DNA of 64,000 nt, taken from Iodobacter sp. BJB302 (GTDB lineage: Bacteria > Pseudomonadota > Gammaproteobacteria > Burkholderiales > Chitinibacteraceae). The stretch is taken from the NCBI RefSeq assembly GCF_002735645.1, contig NZ_PDZG01000001.1, positions 62,001 to 126,000 of the forward strand, in the 5' to 3' direction. A model generated the notes under the pieces. The model worked only from the letters and a program-made list of their open reading frames with translations, was not told where the DNA came from and made no database searches. Both the position numbers and the translations under genes were made by a program. Within the stretch, counting starts at the first letter, position 1; each line of letters opens with the position of its first letter. This document shows positions 36,681 to 46,055 of the stretch, piece after piece.

Positions 36681-37523
36681 TCAAAGATTACGCAAGGTTC
36701 TAACAACAGGCCTTGCCGCATCCGCGCACCATTCACTCCATGAGCCCGCATAAAGCCTTGCGCCACTCAAGCCCGCCACTTCCAGTGCCAGCAGATTATG
36801 GCAGGCAGTTACGCCCGAGCCGCATTGTTGCACGGTATGAGCGGCATCCAGACCGGCCAGCAACTGCTGCCACTCGGCCTTCAGCACGTCCGCAGGCTTA
36901 AAGCGGCCATCTTGCTGTAAATTATTTTGAAAAAAACGATTAATTGCCCCGGGGATATGCCCGCCCACCGGATCCATTGTTTCGCCCTCACCCATAAAGC
37001 GGGAAGGAGAACGAGCGTCCACCACGGTAAAAACGGCACTATGGATATTTTCCAGCACCTCTTTTACATCCACCTTTAATTCAGGGCGCAGTTCCGCAAC
37101 AAATTTGGCAGCGACTGGCACGGGTAAGTCTTTAACCACCCCGCCCTGCCAGGCCGGCATCCCACCGTCCAAAACCTGCACCTGATCGTGCCCCAGCCAG
37201 CGCAGCAGCCACCACAATCTGGCCGCGTACATTCCACCCTGCGCGTCGTAAGCCACCACATGGCAATTGCTGCTTACCCCAAGACTTGCCAGCTTATCCG
37301 CCAAAACTTGCGGATCAGGCAAAGGATGGCGGCCATTCGTTCCTGTTTTACGCCCGGAAAGATCATCGTCCAGATGCAGGAAATGCGCGCCCGGCAAATG
37401 GCCTTCTGCATAAGCCAATCGCCCCGCCTGCGGATTAGCCAGATCATGACGGCAATCAATCAGCAGTACGTCGGCCAGTTGTTCTTGTAATTGCGAAGCG
37501 GAAATCAGCGGGGTCATCGGCAA
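36681..37523 (-). CDS. sseA: 3-mercaptopyruvate/thiosulfate sulfurtransferase
   Basis: The 280-residue protein has two rhodanese domains. The N-terminal one is inactive-like (LLIDCRHDLANPQAGRLAYA); the C-terminal one carries the catalytic Cys in VQQCGSGVTACHN, and CGSGVTA is typical of 3-mercaptopyruvate sulfurtransferase. DARSPSRFMGEGETMDPVGG is the second conserved block. It transfers sulfur from 3-mercaptopyruvate or thiosulfate to acceptors. dcd lies upstream but is ended by its own terminator. Confidence 0.9.
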   Translation of the reverse strand: MPMTPLISASQLQEQLADVLLIDCRHDLANPQAGRLAYAEGHLPGAHFLHLDDDLSGRKTGTNGRHPLPDPQVLADKLASLGVSSNCHVVAYDAQGGMYAARLWWLLRWLGHDQVQVLDGGMPAWQGGVVKDLPVPVAAKFVAELRPELKVDVKEVLENIHSAVFTVVDARSPSRFMGEGETMDPVGGHIPGAINRFFQNNLQQDGRFKPADVLKAEWQQLLAGLDAAHTVQQCGSGVTACHNLLALEVAGLSGARLYAGSWSEWCADAARPVVRTLRNL

Positions 37524-37540
37524 TCCTTGCGGTATTGATC

Positions 37541-37570
37541 AAAAAACAGGCCCGTACGGATACGGGCCTG
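37541..37570 (-). terminator. Terminator of dcd
   Basis: A perfect CAGGCCCGTA/TACGGGCCTG stem with a four-base loop followed on the minus strand by TTTTTT. Confidence 0.93.
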
Positions 37571-37590
37571 CAGGGAAAAAAATGTAAAGC

Positions 37591-38166
37591 TCAGGTCTTA
37601 GGCAGCGTTACGCCACTCTGGCCCTGATACTTACCACCGCGATCGCGGTAAGAGGTTTCACAAACATCGTCCTCATCGGCTTCAAAGAACAAGACTTGCG
37701 CTACGCCTTCGTTGGCGTAAATCTTGGCGGGCAGCGGCGTGGTGTTAGAGAACTCCAGCGTTACATAGCCTTCCCACTCTGGCTCAAACGGGGTGACATT
37801 CACAATAATGCCGCAACGCGCGTAAGTGGACTTACCCAGGCACACCGTCAAGGCATTACGCGGAATACGGAAATATTCCACAGTGCGTGCCAGCGCGAAA
37901 GAATTTGGCGGGATAATGCAATAACCCTTACCAGAAACATTCACAAAGCTGCCTTCGTCAAAGTTTTTTGGATCGACAATGGTCGAGTTAATATTGGTAA
38001 AAACTTTAAACTCATCGGCACAGCGAATATCGTAGCCGTAGCTGGAAGTACCATAAGAAACAATACGTTCGCCGTTTACTTCCTTCACCTGGCCTGGCAC
38101 AAACGGCTCGATCATGCCGTGCTCGCTGGCCATACGACGAATCCACTTATCTGATTTGATACTCAT
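37591..38166 (-). CDS. dcd: dCTP deaminase
   Basis: The 191-residue enzyme deaminates dCTP to dUTP for dTTP synthesis. It starts [20 protein letters not shown] and has [19 protein letters not shown] and [20 protein letters not shown] with the catalytic Glu further on in [20 protein letters not shown]. Ser/Arg residues of the trimer are in [11 protein letters not shown] 38166 is preferred to GTG 38175 because it matches the family start and has GGGGA upstream. It is divergent from bcp. Confidence 0.95.
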   Translation of the reverse strand: MSIKSDKWIRRMASEHGMIEPFVPGQVKEVNGERIVSYGTSSYGYDIRCADEFKVFTNINSTIVDPKNFDEGSFVNVSGKGYCIIPPNSFALARTVEYFRIPRNALTVCLGKSTYARCGIIVNVTPFEPEWEGYVTLEFSNTTPLPAKIYANEGVAQVLFFEADEDDVCETSYRDRGGKYQGQSGVTLPKT

Positions 38167-38259
38167 TACTGTCACATCCCCATCACATATTTGCGGCTAT
38201 TGTAGCTGCGGAGCATCTGCCACGCATCTATAATCATCACAACTAAGGAGATTCTCTTG

Positions 38260-38715
38260 ATGCCCAACAAGCTTTGTCCAGAATTAAAACTCGCCACCAC
38301 ATCCAATCTGCACTTCGATACCACCGCACTGAAAGGCCAGGCCTTTGTGCTCTATTTTTACCCCAAGGACAGCACCCCAGGCTGCACCACCGAAGGCGGT
38401 GATTTTCGCGATCATCATGCCGAATTTCTCGCCGCCCAATGCCTTGTTTTTGGCATTTCCAGAGACAGCCTGAAAAGCCACGAAAACTTCAAAGCCAAAC
38501 AAGAATATCCTTTCGAGCTAGTTTCTGACCCGGATGAGACAGCTTGCCTGGCTTTTGATGTCATGAAGCAAAAGAAGATGTATGGTAAGGATGTAAGGGG
38601 AATTGAGCGCAGCACCTTTGTGATCAATAAGGAAGGAGAAATCGCTAAAGAATGGCGTGGCGTGAAAGTGCCGGGTCATGTAACAGAAGTACTGGAGTTT
38701 GTAAAAACGCTTTAA
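38260..38715 (+). CDS. bcp: Peroxiredoxin, Bcp type
   Basis: The 151-residue thiol peroxidase has the peroxidatic Cys in YPKDSTPGCTTEGGDF (near residue 45), the Bcp/PrxQ signature. It lacks a resolving Cys five residues later (Gly-Asp there), so it belongs to the one-Cys or distant-Cys subgroup. FGISRDSLKSHENFKAKQ and GIERSTFVINKEGEI follow. ATG 38260 has a strong AAGGAG site ten bases upstream. The PhoH-like gene follows after 84 bp. Confidence 0.93.
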   Translation: MPNKLCPELKLATTSNLHFDTTALKGQAFVLYFYPKDSTPGCTTEGGDFRDHHAEFLAAQCLVFGISRDSLKSHENFKAKQEYPFELVSDPDETACLAFDVMKQKKMYGKDVRGIERSTFVINKEGEIAKEWRGVKVPGHVTEVLEFVKTL

Positions 38716-38798
38716 GTTGCATTGCAGGGTGAGGCCGCACAAGGCTCAGGTTTTGTCCACTCACCCCAGCCCACCTTTTTCCGTTCCAGGAGTTCATC

Positions 38799-40208
38799 AT
38801 GGCAACCCGCAAGCGCAAAGCACCGAGTGTCACCAAGCTCTTCGTTCTGGATACCAATGTTTTAATGCACGACCCCACCTCGCTCTTCCGCTTTGAGGAG
38901 CACGATCTCTTTCTGCCGATGATGACTTTAGAAGAGCTCGACAACAACAAAAAAGGCACCTCCGAAGTCGCACGTAATGCCCGGCAAGCCAGCCGTTTTC
39001 TGGAAGAGCTGATTTCCGGCAAAGAATCTGACCTGCATAACGGCGTACTGCTTGATACCGCCAGCAAGGGCCAGGCGCTGGGCCGGCTGTTTATGCAAAC
39101 CGAAGCCATTACCAGCGTACTGCCCGCCCAGCTCCCTATGGGCAAAGCCGACAACCAGATTCTGGGCGTGGTACACCATCTGCAGCAAATGCACACCCAG
39201 CGCCAGGTGATTCTGGTTTCCAAAGACATCAATATGCGCATCAAAGCGCGGGCGATGGGTTTGGCGGCAGAAGATTACTTTAACGACAAGGTTTTAGAAG
39301 ATACTGACCTGCTTTACACCGGTATGCGCGAAATCAACCAAAAGTTTTGGGAGCGCAACGGCAAAGATCTGCAAAGCTGGCAGGAAGGCGGCCGCAGCTA
39401 CTGGAAAATAAAAGGCCCGGACTGTGCCGAGCTGTACGTTAACCAGCTGCTTTATCAGGCAGGCGACACGCCTTTATCTGCTCGCGTCATCAACGTGGAA
39501 GGCAAAACGGCGCTGATTGAAAGCCTGAAAGACTACAGTCATAACAAAAATGCCATATGGGGCATTGTCGCCCGCAATCGCGAGCAAAATTTCGCCCTTA
39601 ATCTGCTGATGAATCCTGATGTTGATTTTGTCTCGCTACTTGGGCAAGCAGGCACAGGTAAAACCCTGCTCACGCTTGCAGCGAGCCTTGCGCAAACGCT
39701 GGAATCCAAGATTTACAGCGAAATCATCATGACCCGCGTCACGGTGCCGGTTGGGGAAGACATCGGCTTTCTACCCGGCACCGAAGAAGAAAAAATGATG
39801 CCGTGGATGGGGGCGCTGGAAGACAATCTGGATGTACTCAACCAATCAGATGCAGAAGCAGGCGACTGGGGACGCGCCGCCACGCGCGATTTAATCCGCT
39901 CACGCATTAAAGTGAAATCGCTCAACTTTATGCGCGGCCGCACCTTTCTCAAGAAATTTCTGATCATCGACGAGGCGCAAAACTTAACGCCCAAGCAAAT
40001 GAAAACCCTCATCACCCGCGCCGGCCCCGGCACCAAGGTAGTGTGCCTGGGTAATATCAGCCAGATCGACACCCCCTACCTGACGGAGGGCAGCTCAGGG
40101 CTGACTTATGTAGTCGATCGCTTTAAAACATGGGAGCACTCTGGCCACATCACCCTGACACGGGGCGAGAGATCCAGGCTGGCGGATTACGCTGCTGAGG
40201 CTCTGTAG
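38799..40208 (+). CDS. PIN-PhoH family protein (PhoH2-like ATPase)
   Basis: The 469-residue protein fuses an N-terminal PIN nuclease-type domain (KLFVLDTNVLMHDPTSLFRF) to a C-terminal PhoH ATPase. The ATPase has Walker A GQAGTGKTLLTLAASL near residue 290 and Walker B FLIIDEAQNLTPKQMKTLI. PIN-PhoH proteins unwind and cleave RNA in mycobacteria. PIN acidic residues Asp15 and Glu-rich segment EELDNNKKGTSEVARNA are present. Start ATG has AGGAG upstream. A stem-loop follows. Confidence 0.92.
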   Translation: MATRKRKAPSVTKLFVLDTNVLMHDPTSLFRFEEHDLFLPMMTLEELDNNKKGTSEVARNARQASRFLEELISGKESDLHNGVLLDTASKGQALGRLFMQTEAITSVLPAQLPMGKADNQILGVVHHLQQMHTQRQVILVSKDINMRIKARAMGLAAEDYFNDKVLEDTDLLYTGMREINQKFWERNGKDLQSWQEGGRSYWKIKGPDCAELYVNQLLYQAGDTPLSARVINVEGKTALIESLKDYSHNKNAIWGIVARNREQNFALNLLMNPDVDFVSLLGQAGTGKTLLTLAASLAQTLESKIYSEIIMTRVTVPVGEDIGFLPGTEEEKMMPWMGALEDNLDVLNQSDAEAGDWGRAATRDLIRSRIKVKSLNFMRGRTFLKKFLIIDEAQNLTPKQMKTLITRAGPGTKVVCLGNISQIDTPYLTEGSSGLTYVVDRFKTWEHSGHITLTRGERSRLADYAAEAL

Positions 40209-40229
40209 TTCTTAGGTTTTTGTAAGGAT

Positions 40230-40257
40230 AAGGGTCTGCGTTGGCAGACCCTTAATT
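40230..40257 (+). terminator. Terminator after the PIN-PhoH gene
   Basis: AAGGGTCTGC/GCAGACCCTT perfect 10-bp stem with a GTTG loop, followed by AATTT, 22 bp after the stop. Confidence 0.8.
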
Positions 40258-40305
40258 TCTGGCTATAAAACCAAGCGTTCTTTTCAAACCGACTTTACCT
40301 ATCGG

Positions 40306-40760
40306 CTGCGCACTACGCTATGCTTTGATGGCGTCCTACAAGTACATTGACATGAAGACAACAACCGATTTGAGACTGGAATACGTGACTCTATCTTGGA
40401 ACTACAACTTTCCGTCAGAGATAGAAACCGCCATCGAAGATGACTATGTAGTAAATCCACATTTGTACGATGAGGAATCACTAGAGAGGGTAAAGCTCTT
40501 GCTGTTATTAGACTCACATACCCCCCCAGAGCTAGCACTCGAGGTGGCAAAATTTAAACACCCCAAAAAGCCATGAGGCAGGAGGCATAGCAAAGTTAAA
40601 TCTACTTGCAACTGTGCCATAAAAAAACCAGTGATAGCTTCAATCATTCACCATGATATAAAAAGTGATACCAAGCCGGCACGGGATAAACCGTGCACCA
40701 GCATGGTATCTCAGCAGCACACTACGCTGCCCTTTGAGCGCGCCCTACGGAGCATTGAAG
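40306..40760. repeat. Imperfect direct repeats flanking a small frame
   Basis: About 46 bp near 40306-40351 and 40706-40751 align with roughly three quarters of bases identical, sharing CACTACGCT, CTTTGA and CCTAC at the same spacing. They flank a 355-bp unit holding the 83-codon frame. This looks like a repeated genomic motif or a boundary of an inserted unit; no transposase or clear terminal inverted repeats were seen. Confidence 0.5.
40328..40576 (+). CDS. Hypothetical small protein
   Basis: An 82-residue frame from ATG 40328 (MASYKYIDMKTTTDLRLEYV) or 74 residues from ATG 40352 (MKTTTDLRLEYVTL). Neither has a strong ribosome site. The product is acidic, ends PELALEVAKFKHPKKP, and matches no family I know. 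The GC content of the stretch is lower than its neighbours, and it is flanked by imperfect direct repeats. That pattern is typical of recently acquired small genes such as immunity or toxin-associated ones, but function is unknown. Confidence 0.4.
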   Translation: MASYKYIDMKTTTDLRLEYVTLSWNYNFPSEIETAIEDDYVVNPHLYDEESLERVKLLLLLDSHTPPELALEVAKFKHPKKP

Positions 40761-40761
40761 C

Positions 40762-42267
40762 TTACTGAAACGCCACCTCAGCAAAACTCCTTAACTTACG
40801 GCTATGCAGCTGGCCTTCGCCCTGATCACGCAGCAGCTCCATGGCCCGAATACCAATTCGCAAGTGCTGATCAACCCGCTCGCGGTAGAAGTGATTGGCC
40901 ATACCGGGGAGTTTGATTTCGCCGTGCAGTGGCTTATCGCTTACGCACAGCAAGGTGCCGTAAGGCACTCGGAATCTGAAACCGTTGGCGGCGATGGTGG
41001 CGCTTTCCATATCCAGGGCAATGGCGCGGCTTTGGCTAAAGCGGCGCTGCGGGCGGTTGTCGGGGAGTAATTCCCAGTTGCGGTTATCGGTGCTGGCCAC
41101 GGTGCCGGTACGCATAATGCTTTTTAGCTCGGCGCCTTTCATTTCGGTGATTTGTGAAACAGCCGCTTCTAAGGCCAGCTGAATTTCAGCCAGGGCAGGC
41201 ACCGGCACCCAAAGTGGCAAATCTTCATCCAGCACATGATCTTCACGCACATAGCCGTGCGCCAGCACGTAATCGCCCATTTGCTGCGAATTACGAAGGC
41301 CCGCGCAATGGCCCAGCATAATCCACGCATGGGGGCGCAATACGGCAATATGGTCGGTGATGGTTTTAGCATTGGCGGGGCCAACGCCGATATTCACCAT
41401 ACTGATACCGGTATTGTCTGCACGAATCAAATGGTAAGCGGGCATTTGCGGCAGGCGCGGTGGTGCTGCGCCCAGCGCATCAATCGCTTCGGCATCAAGG
41501 CCAATGCGGCGGGTAATCACATTGCCCGGCTCTACAAAGGCAATGTATTCGCTATCCGGATCTTGCATGCATTCATGCCCAAGCCGCACGAACTCATCAA
41601 TGTAAAACTGGTAATTGGTAAATAAAACAAAATTCTGAAAATGCTCGGGCACCGTGCCCGTGTAATGGCGCAAGCGGTGCAGGGAGTAATCAACCCGCGC
41701 TGCGGTAAACAAAGACAGCGGCTCCGGCTCGCCCGGCTTAGGCTCGTAAGTGCCATTGGCAATGCCATCATCCATGGCGGATAAGTCAGGCAGATCAAAC
41801 ATATCGCGCATCAGCTGGCGGCGCTCTGCTGTGAGCGTGCCTTCAATATGATCGTGCTCGGCAAAAGAGAAATGCACCGGCATGGGCTGGGTGCTTACGC
41901 CGACTTCCAGCTCATTCTGATGGCTTTGCAAGAGCAGCGTAAATTGCTCAAGATAATATTTATCGTAAAGATCAGGGCGGGTTAAGGTGGTTTCAAAGCT
42001 GCCCGGCCCCGCCACAAAGCCATAGCTTAAATGCGCACTCTCATTGGTGAGCCTTGCAACGGTATCGGTTTGAATTCTTACAAAAGGATAATAAGCCCGA
42101 ACATGACCTGGCAAAGCTTCGCCAGCCACAAAACGCTGCATGGCATCACGCAAATGCGCCACACTGCTTTCATAAATCAAACGCACCTGCGCAAGGGCAT
42201 CAAGCGGATCTGTATGGCGGGTTGGTGCAATAAACTCGGGCAAATAAGGCATACGTCGACGGCTCAT
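40762..42267 (-). CDS. amn: AMP nucleosidase
   Basis: The 501-residue enzyme splits AMP to adenine and ribose 5-phosphate. It has the N-terminal AMP nucleosidase domain (LAQVRLIYESSVAHLRDAMQ, RVDYSLHRLRHYTGT) and the C-terminal phosphorylase-like domain with NIGVGPANAKTITDHIAVLRPHAWIMLGHCAG, and ALDMESATIAANGFRFRVPY. The start is MSRRRMPYLPEFIAP at 42267 with GGAG ten bases upstream; the longer frame lacks support. Length is close to E. coli Amn (484). Confidence 0.94.
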   Translation of the reverse strand: MSRRRMPYLPEFIAPTRHTDPLDALAQVRLIYESSVAHLRDAMQRFVAGEALPGHVRAYYPFVRIQTDTVARLTNESAHLSYGFVAGPGSFETTLTRPDLYDKYYLEQFTLLLQSHQNELEVGVSTQPMPVHFSFAEHDHIEGTLTAERRQLMRDMFDLPDLSAMDDGIANGTYEPKPGEPEPLSLFTAARVDYSLHRLRHYTGTVPEHFQNFVLFTNYQFYIDEFVRLGHECMQDPDSEYIAFVEPGNVITRRIGLDAEAIDALGAAPPRLPQMPAYHLIRADNTGISMVNIGVGPANAKTITDHIAVLRPHAWIMLGHCAGLRNSQQMGDYVLAHGYVREDHVLDEDLPLWVPVPALAEIQLALEAAVSQITEMKGAELKSIMRTGTVASTDNRNWELLPDNRPQRRFSQSRAIALDMESATIAANGFRFRVPYGTLLCVSDKPLHGEIKLPGMANHFYRERVDQHLRIGIRAMELLRDQGEGQLHSRKLRSFAEVAFQ

Positions 42268-42548
42268 TGGGGCGTCTCCATTTTTTTCATTGGAATTACA
42301 CAGAACAAATCTTTCTACCGGACCCATTCTACTTTTAAACAGATTACGATTATCTTATTTTATTGAAATTCCGAATCAGACTTAAGCCAGTGCAAGCGGT
42401 TCAAGTGAATCGTGATAAATATGTGTGCAACTTTTTACAATATAAACACGGGCAATAGCTAAAACTATCCAGTCAGACAGCCACTCTAAAAGCAATATTC
42501 ACCCAGCAAAAAAACAGCAGTACGCCCGGCAACAGCAGGTTCAGGCAT

Positions 42549-42577
42549 AAAAAAACCGGGCACACGGCCCGGTTTTT
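42549..42577 (-). terminator. Terminator of pta
   Basis: AACCGGGC/GCCCGGTT stem with an ACACG loop and T-run on the minus strand, about 20 bp after the pta stop. Confidence 0.92.
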
Positions 42578-42593
42578 GTCTCTGGCAAATTGA

Positions 42594-44639
42594 TTACGCC
42601 GCCAGGTTTTGCGCCTGAATGGCAGTCAGGGCAATGGTAAACACAATGTCATCGACCAAAGCGCCGCGTGACAAATCATTTACCGGCTTACGCAAGCCTT
42701 GCAGCATTGGGCCAACACTCACCACATGGGCGCTGCGTTGTACGGCCTTGTACGTGGTATTACCTGTATTCAGATCAGGGAATACAAACACGGTTGCCTT
42801 ACCTGCCACAGCGCTGCTCGGCGCTTTTTGTGCCGCCACTTCAGATACCGATGCTGCGTCGTACTGCAGCGGGCCATCCAGCACCAGATCAGGGTAGCTG
42901 CTGCGGGCCAGCTCGGTGGCTTCGCGCACTTTATCCACATCGGCACCTGCACCAGATTTACCGGTACTGTAGCTGATCATGGCTACTTTAGGATCCACAC
43001 CAAATGCGCGGGCACTATCCGCACTTTGCTTCGCGATCTCGGCCAATTGCACTGCATTCGGGTTAGGATTAATCGCGCAATCGCCATAAACCAGCACCTG
43101 CTCCGGCATCAGCATAAAGAAGACCGAAGAAACAATCGACGAGCCAGGCGCAGTTTTGATCAGCTGCAACGCAGGGCGCACCGTACTTGCTGTGGTGTGG
43201 ATCGCGCCAGACACCAGGCCATCTACCTTGTTCACAGCCAGCATCATGGTGCCCAGCACAACGGTGTCTTCAAGCTGTTGCAATGCCTGGCCTGGGGTAA
43301 GGCCCTTGCTCTTACGCAGCTCAACCATCGGATCTACATACTCAGCGCGGATCACATCCGGATCCAGAATCTCAAGGCTTTCTGGCAGCATCACACCCTG
43401 CGCAGCGGCAATGGCTTCGATGGTGGCGCGTTTACCCAGCAAGACGCAGTGGGCAATGCCTTTTTCTTCACAAATAATGGCGGCACGAATAGTGCGTGGC
43501 TCTTCGCCCTCAGGCAAGACCACGGTTTTACGCACTGAGCGCGCTTTCTGGATAAGCTGGTAGCGGAAAGCCGGTGGCGACATCCGTGACGACGGCGGCA
43601 CTTGCACCGCATTCATCAGCATGGCCATATCGATTTGCTCGGATACGGCATCCAGCACCAGATTCATGCGTTCGCTGTCGTCGGTGGCTACCGCCGGTGG
43701 CAATTGGGTAATACGAATCGCGGTATTAAAGCTGTCGCTGTCTGTACGCATCACCGGAATGCCGCTGGTTAAGGCCTGGCGTGATAACTCCAGAATACGG
43801 CTGTCCGGCTGGCTGGAATGCGTCAGCAGCAGCCCGGCCAGTTGCACACCCTGGCTGGCGGCCAGAGCAGTTGCCAGCATCACATCATCCCTGTCCCCGG
43901 CGCTTACCACTAAAGCACCTGCTTTCAGGCGTTCGATTACTTCAGGAACAGAGCGGGCTGCCACCACGGTTTCCAGCACGCGGCGGTTTGCAATATCCCC
44001 TTCAATCAGGATTTCTGCATTCAAATGACGGGCAATATCTAAAGTGCGCGGCGCAAGCAAAGCCGGATCAAACTTAATAAAGCCCCACAATGGAATACCA
44101 TCCAGCTCGTATTGCACAGAAGCTGCGTCAAACTGCGCGGTGGCTTTATTGAAAATCACACCGGCCACTTTGCAGCCTTCATTTTTCAGCTGGCTGGCCG
44201 CAAGGCGGGATTCTGCCACCGCCCCTGTTGCACGCGCATTGGCCACTAAAATCACTTCTGCCTGCAAGCTGCGGGCCACTTCATTATTCAATCTGGCGGT
44301 AAATGCATTGCTTGGATCCAAATGCATGCCTTCAACCACTAATACATCCACGCCATGCGCCGCGCCCATACACAGGCTGACAATATCTTCCAACAATTCA
44401 TCATTCTGCCCTGCAGATACGCGGGCAATAACCTGCGCAATCGATAAAGACTGCGGACATTCAATCTGGCAAATTTGTGAGGCAAAATGCGTAGAGCGCT
44501 CAATCCCCTGCGGCTCTTGAGAAACCGGCTTTACAAATCCCACTTTCAGGCCCTGGTGTTGTAAAGCGCGAACCACACCTAAAGAAACCGAAGTAAGGCC
44601 GACATTTTGTCGGGTTGGAGCCACAAAAAAGGTTTGCAT
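42594..44639 (-). CDS. pta: Phosphate acetyltransferase, long form
   Basis: The 681-residue enzyme interconverts acetyl-CoA and acetyl phosphate. The N-terminal third is a BioD-like P-loop domain (TFFVAPTRQNVGLTSVSLGV), the middle a DRTGG domain, and the C-terminal ~320 residues the PTA domain (VVLPEGEEPRTIRAAIICEE, VSGAIHTTASTVRPALQLI, VYGDCAINPNP). The long form is usual in Proteobacteria. ATG has GAGGATG upstream. No ackA is adjacent, although pta and ackA are often paired. Confidence 0.95.
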   Translation of the reverse strand: MQTFFVAPTRQNVGLTSVSLGVVRALQHQGLKVGFVKPVSQEPQGIERSTHFASQICQIECPQSLSIAQVIARVSAGQNDELLEDIVSLCMGAAHGVDVLVVEGMHLDPSNAFTARLNNEVARSLQAEVILVANARATGAVAESRLAASQLKNEGCKVAGVIFNKATAQFDAASVQYELDGIPLWGFIKFDPALLAPRTLDIARHLNAEILIEGDIANRRVLETVVAARSVPEVIERLKAGALVVSAGDRDDVMLATALAASQGVQLAGLLLTHSSQPDSRILELSRQALTSGIPVMRTDSDSFNTAIRITQLPPAVATDDSERMNLVLDAVSEQIDMAMLMNAVQVPPSSRMSPPAFRYQLIQKARSVRKTVVLPEGEEPRTIRAAIICEEKGIAHCVLLGKRATIEAIAAAQGVMLPESLEILDPDVIRAEYVDPMVELRKSKGLTPGQALQQLEDTVVLGTMMLAVNKVDGLVSGAIHTTASTVRPALQLIKTAPGSSIVSSVFFMLMPEQVLVYGDCAINPNPNAVQLAEIAKQSADSARAFGVDPKVAMISYSTGKSGAGADVDKVREATELARSSYPDLVLDGPLQYDAASVSEVAAQKAPSSAVAGKATVFVFPDLNTGNTTYKAVQRSAHVVSVGPMLQGLRKPVNDLSRGALVDDIVFTIALTAIQAQNLAA

Positions 44640-45078
44640 ATATCATCCTCAGCACGTAACAAACTTTGCTACTAAAAAAACACATCAAATAAGGGGTGTA
44701 AGGCTGGCGGGCATGCATCTAAAAAAATAGGATGCCCGCGAAGGCCGTCAATGTAGAACAAAGCGCCGCGTTTAGGTCGGCAACTTTCACACCTTGAGCA
44801 CGATCTTTGTTCCATGTCATAAAAAAATGCTGCAACGCACACTAAATCGGCTAAATTCAAACCCGGCGCGGGTGTTTTAATGAGTTTAGCAGCCTTGCCT
44901 GCAAAAAAAGGGCCGTTTGCCCGCCGGCTTCCAAGCGCCAGAAACCTTAGTATTTGCTTAAGTAGTCCTGTCACCCTGCTTTAAAACAGCGTTTCGAGTT
45001 AGAATCGCACAGCAACATTAAGCAGGCACTGCACAGATAGGCTTGCCCACCACTCCATTCATCACCGCGGTGAGATTT
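44640..45078. other. Divergent intergenic region between pta and parA-like gene
   Basis: About 440 bp between divergent genes. A minus-strand frame at 44672-44974 has no ribosome site or family features and is not called. TAGAAT at 45000-45005 could be part of a promoter for the ParA gene, but no good -35 was found. Confidence 0.4.
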
Positions 45079-45864
45079 ATGACGGTTATTGTCGTTTTCA
45101 ATCAAAAAGGTGGCGTAGGTAAAACCACCGTCAGCGCCAACCTGGCCGCCGCCATCGCCAAAAATGGCGTAGAGCCGCTGGTGATTGATTTAGACCCGCA
45201 AGCACACCTCACCTCGCTATACGGTATTAAACCTAAAAGCAGCCAAAGCATTTATCGCTTCTTTCAGGGGGCAAGCACACTATCTGATTTAATTATTACA
45301 AGAGATGACGGCATTAACTTTGTGCCATCTCATTTAGAGCTGGGAAAAGTAGACGCGCAGCTTACCCGCCACAAAGATCATGTATGGCGGCTGAAGCTGG
45401 CACTGACAGCAGAAATGCTTTCGGGCTTTGGCCTGCCCATCATTATTGACTGCACGCCCACACTGGGTGTGTTGTCGTTTTCGGCCATGTTTGCCGCCGA
45501 CATCATTCTGGCCCCCGTTGCCGCCGAATACCTGGCCCTGAACGGCGCGGTACAGCTGGCGCAAACACTGAAAGGACTTGAGAAGTTTCAGGCCAGAAAA
45601 CCAAGGCGTTTTTTGATCAACCGCTACACGCCGGGGCAAATCACATCAGAAACCGTGGCAGGCCAACTGATCAAACACTTCCCCGGAGAAGTGCTTAAAA
45701 CCCGCATCAGAGAGCAAGAAGCGCTATCAGCGGCGGTAGGCAGCGGTGCAAACATCTTCGACTTCGCCCCTACTTCTGGCGCAGCAGCAGATTTCACTTT
45801 CTTACTGGATGAGCTGATCGAATCAAACCTCATCTCGCTATCGCTGGATTTGCCGTTTGAGTGA
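45079..45864 (+). CDS. ParA/MinD-like ATPase, orphan
   Basis: The 261-residue protein has the deviant Walker A KGGVGKTTVSANLAAAIAK at the start, the second Asp-containing LVIDLDPQAHLTSLYG, and IIIDCTPTLGVLSFSAM. This is a ParA-family ATPase, used to place chromosomes, plasmids or large complexes. No parB or ftsZ-linked partner lies beside it. ATG 45079 (MTVIVVFNQ) has GGTGAG upstream; the earlier frame (45043) is a 12-codon extension without a ribosome site. An inverted-repeat stretch follows the gene. Confidence 0.88.
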   Translation: MTVIVVFNQKGGVGKTTVSANLAAAIAKNGVEPLVIDLDPQAHLTSLYGIKPKSSQSIYRFFQGASTLSDLIITRDDGINFVPSHLELGKVDAQLTRHKDHVWRLKLALTAEMLSGFGLPIIIDCTPTLGVLSFSAMFAADIILAPVAAEYLALNGAVQLAQTLKGLEKFQARKPRRFLINRYTPGQITSETVAGQLIKHFPGEVLKTRIREQEALSAAVGSGANIFDFAPTSGAAADFTFLLDELIESNLISLSLDLPFE

Positions 45865-45893
45865 GGCTTTTTGATAAAGGCAGAAAGATCTGT

Positions 45894-46028
45894 AGACACA
45901 GAGAACCATCAAAAACCCAAATCTTGAACCACAGAGAACACGGAGGACACAGAGTCCCACAGAGAAAATCAATCACTGGGTTTCTCTGTGGGCTCTGTGT
46001 TCTCACCACTCTCTGTGCCTACAGACTC
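45894..46028. repeat. CACAGAG-type intergenic repeat with large palindrome
   Basis: Between the ParA-like gene and the glycosylase, the unit ACACAGAG or CACAGAG is repeated several times. CACAGAGTCCCACAGAGAAA (45948-45967) pairs with TTTCTCTGTGGGCTCTGTG (45981-45999), giving a long stem with one mismatch. Such CACAGAG-rich intergenic repeats occur in many environmental bacteria and are thought to be small mobile or REP-like elements; that is family knowledge, here unverified. Confidence 0.7.
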
Positions 46029-46055
46029 TTTTGACCTTACTCCCCACGATCGCCA

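Noticed and set aside
42619..43563. Long plus-strand frames opposite pta
   Set aside because: They are antisense shadows of a well-conserved enzyme and have atypical protein composition.
44672..44974. 100-codon minus-strand frame between pta and the ParA gene
   Set aside because: No ribosome site or family resemblance, and it lies where divergent promoters should be.
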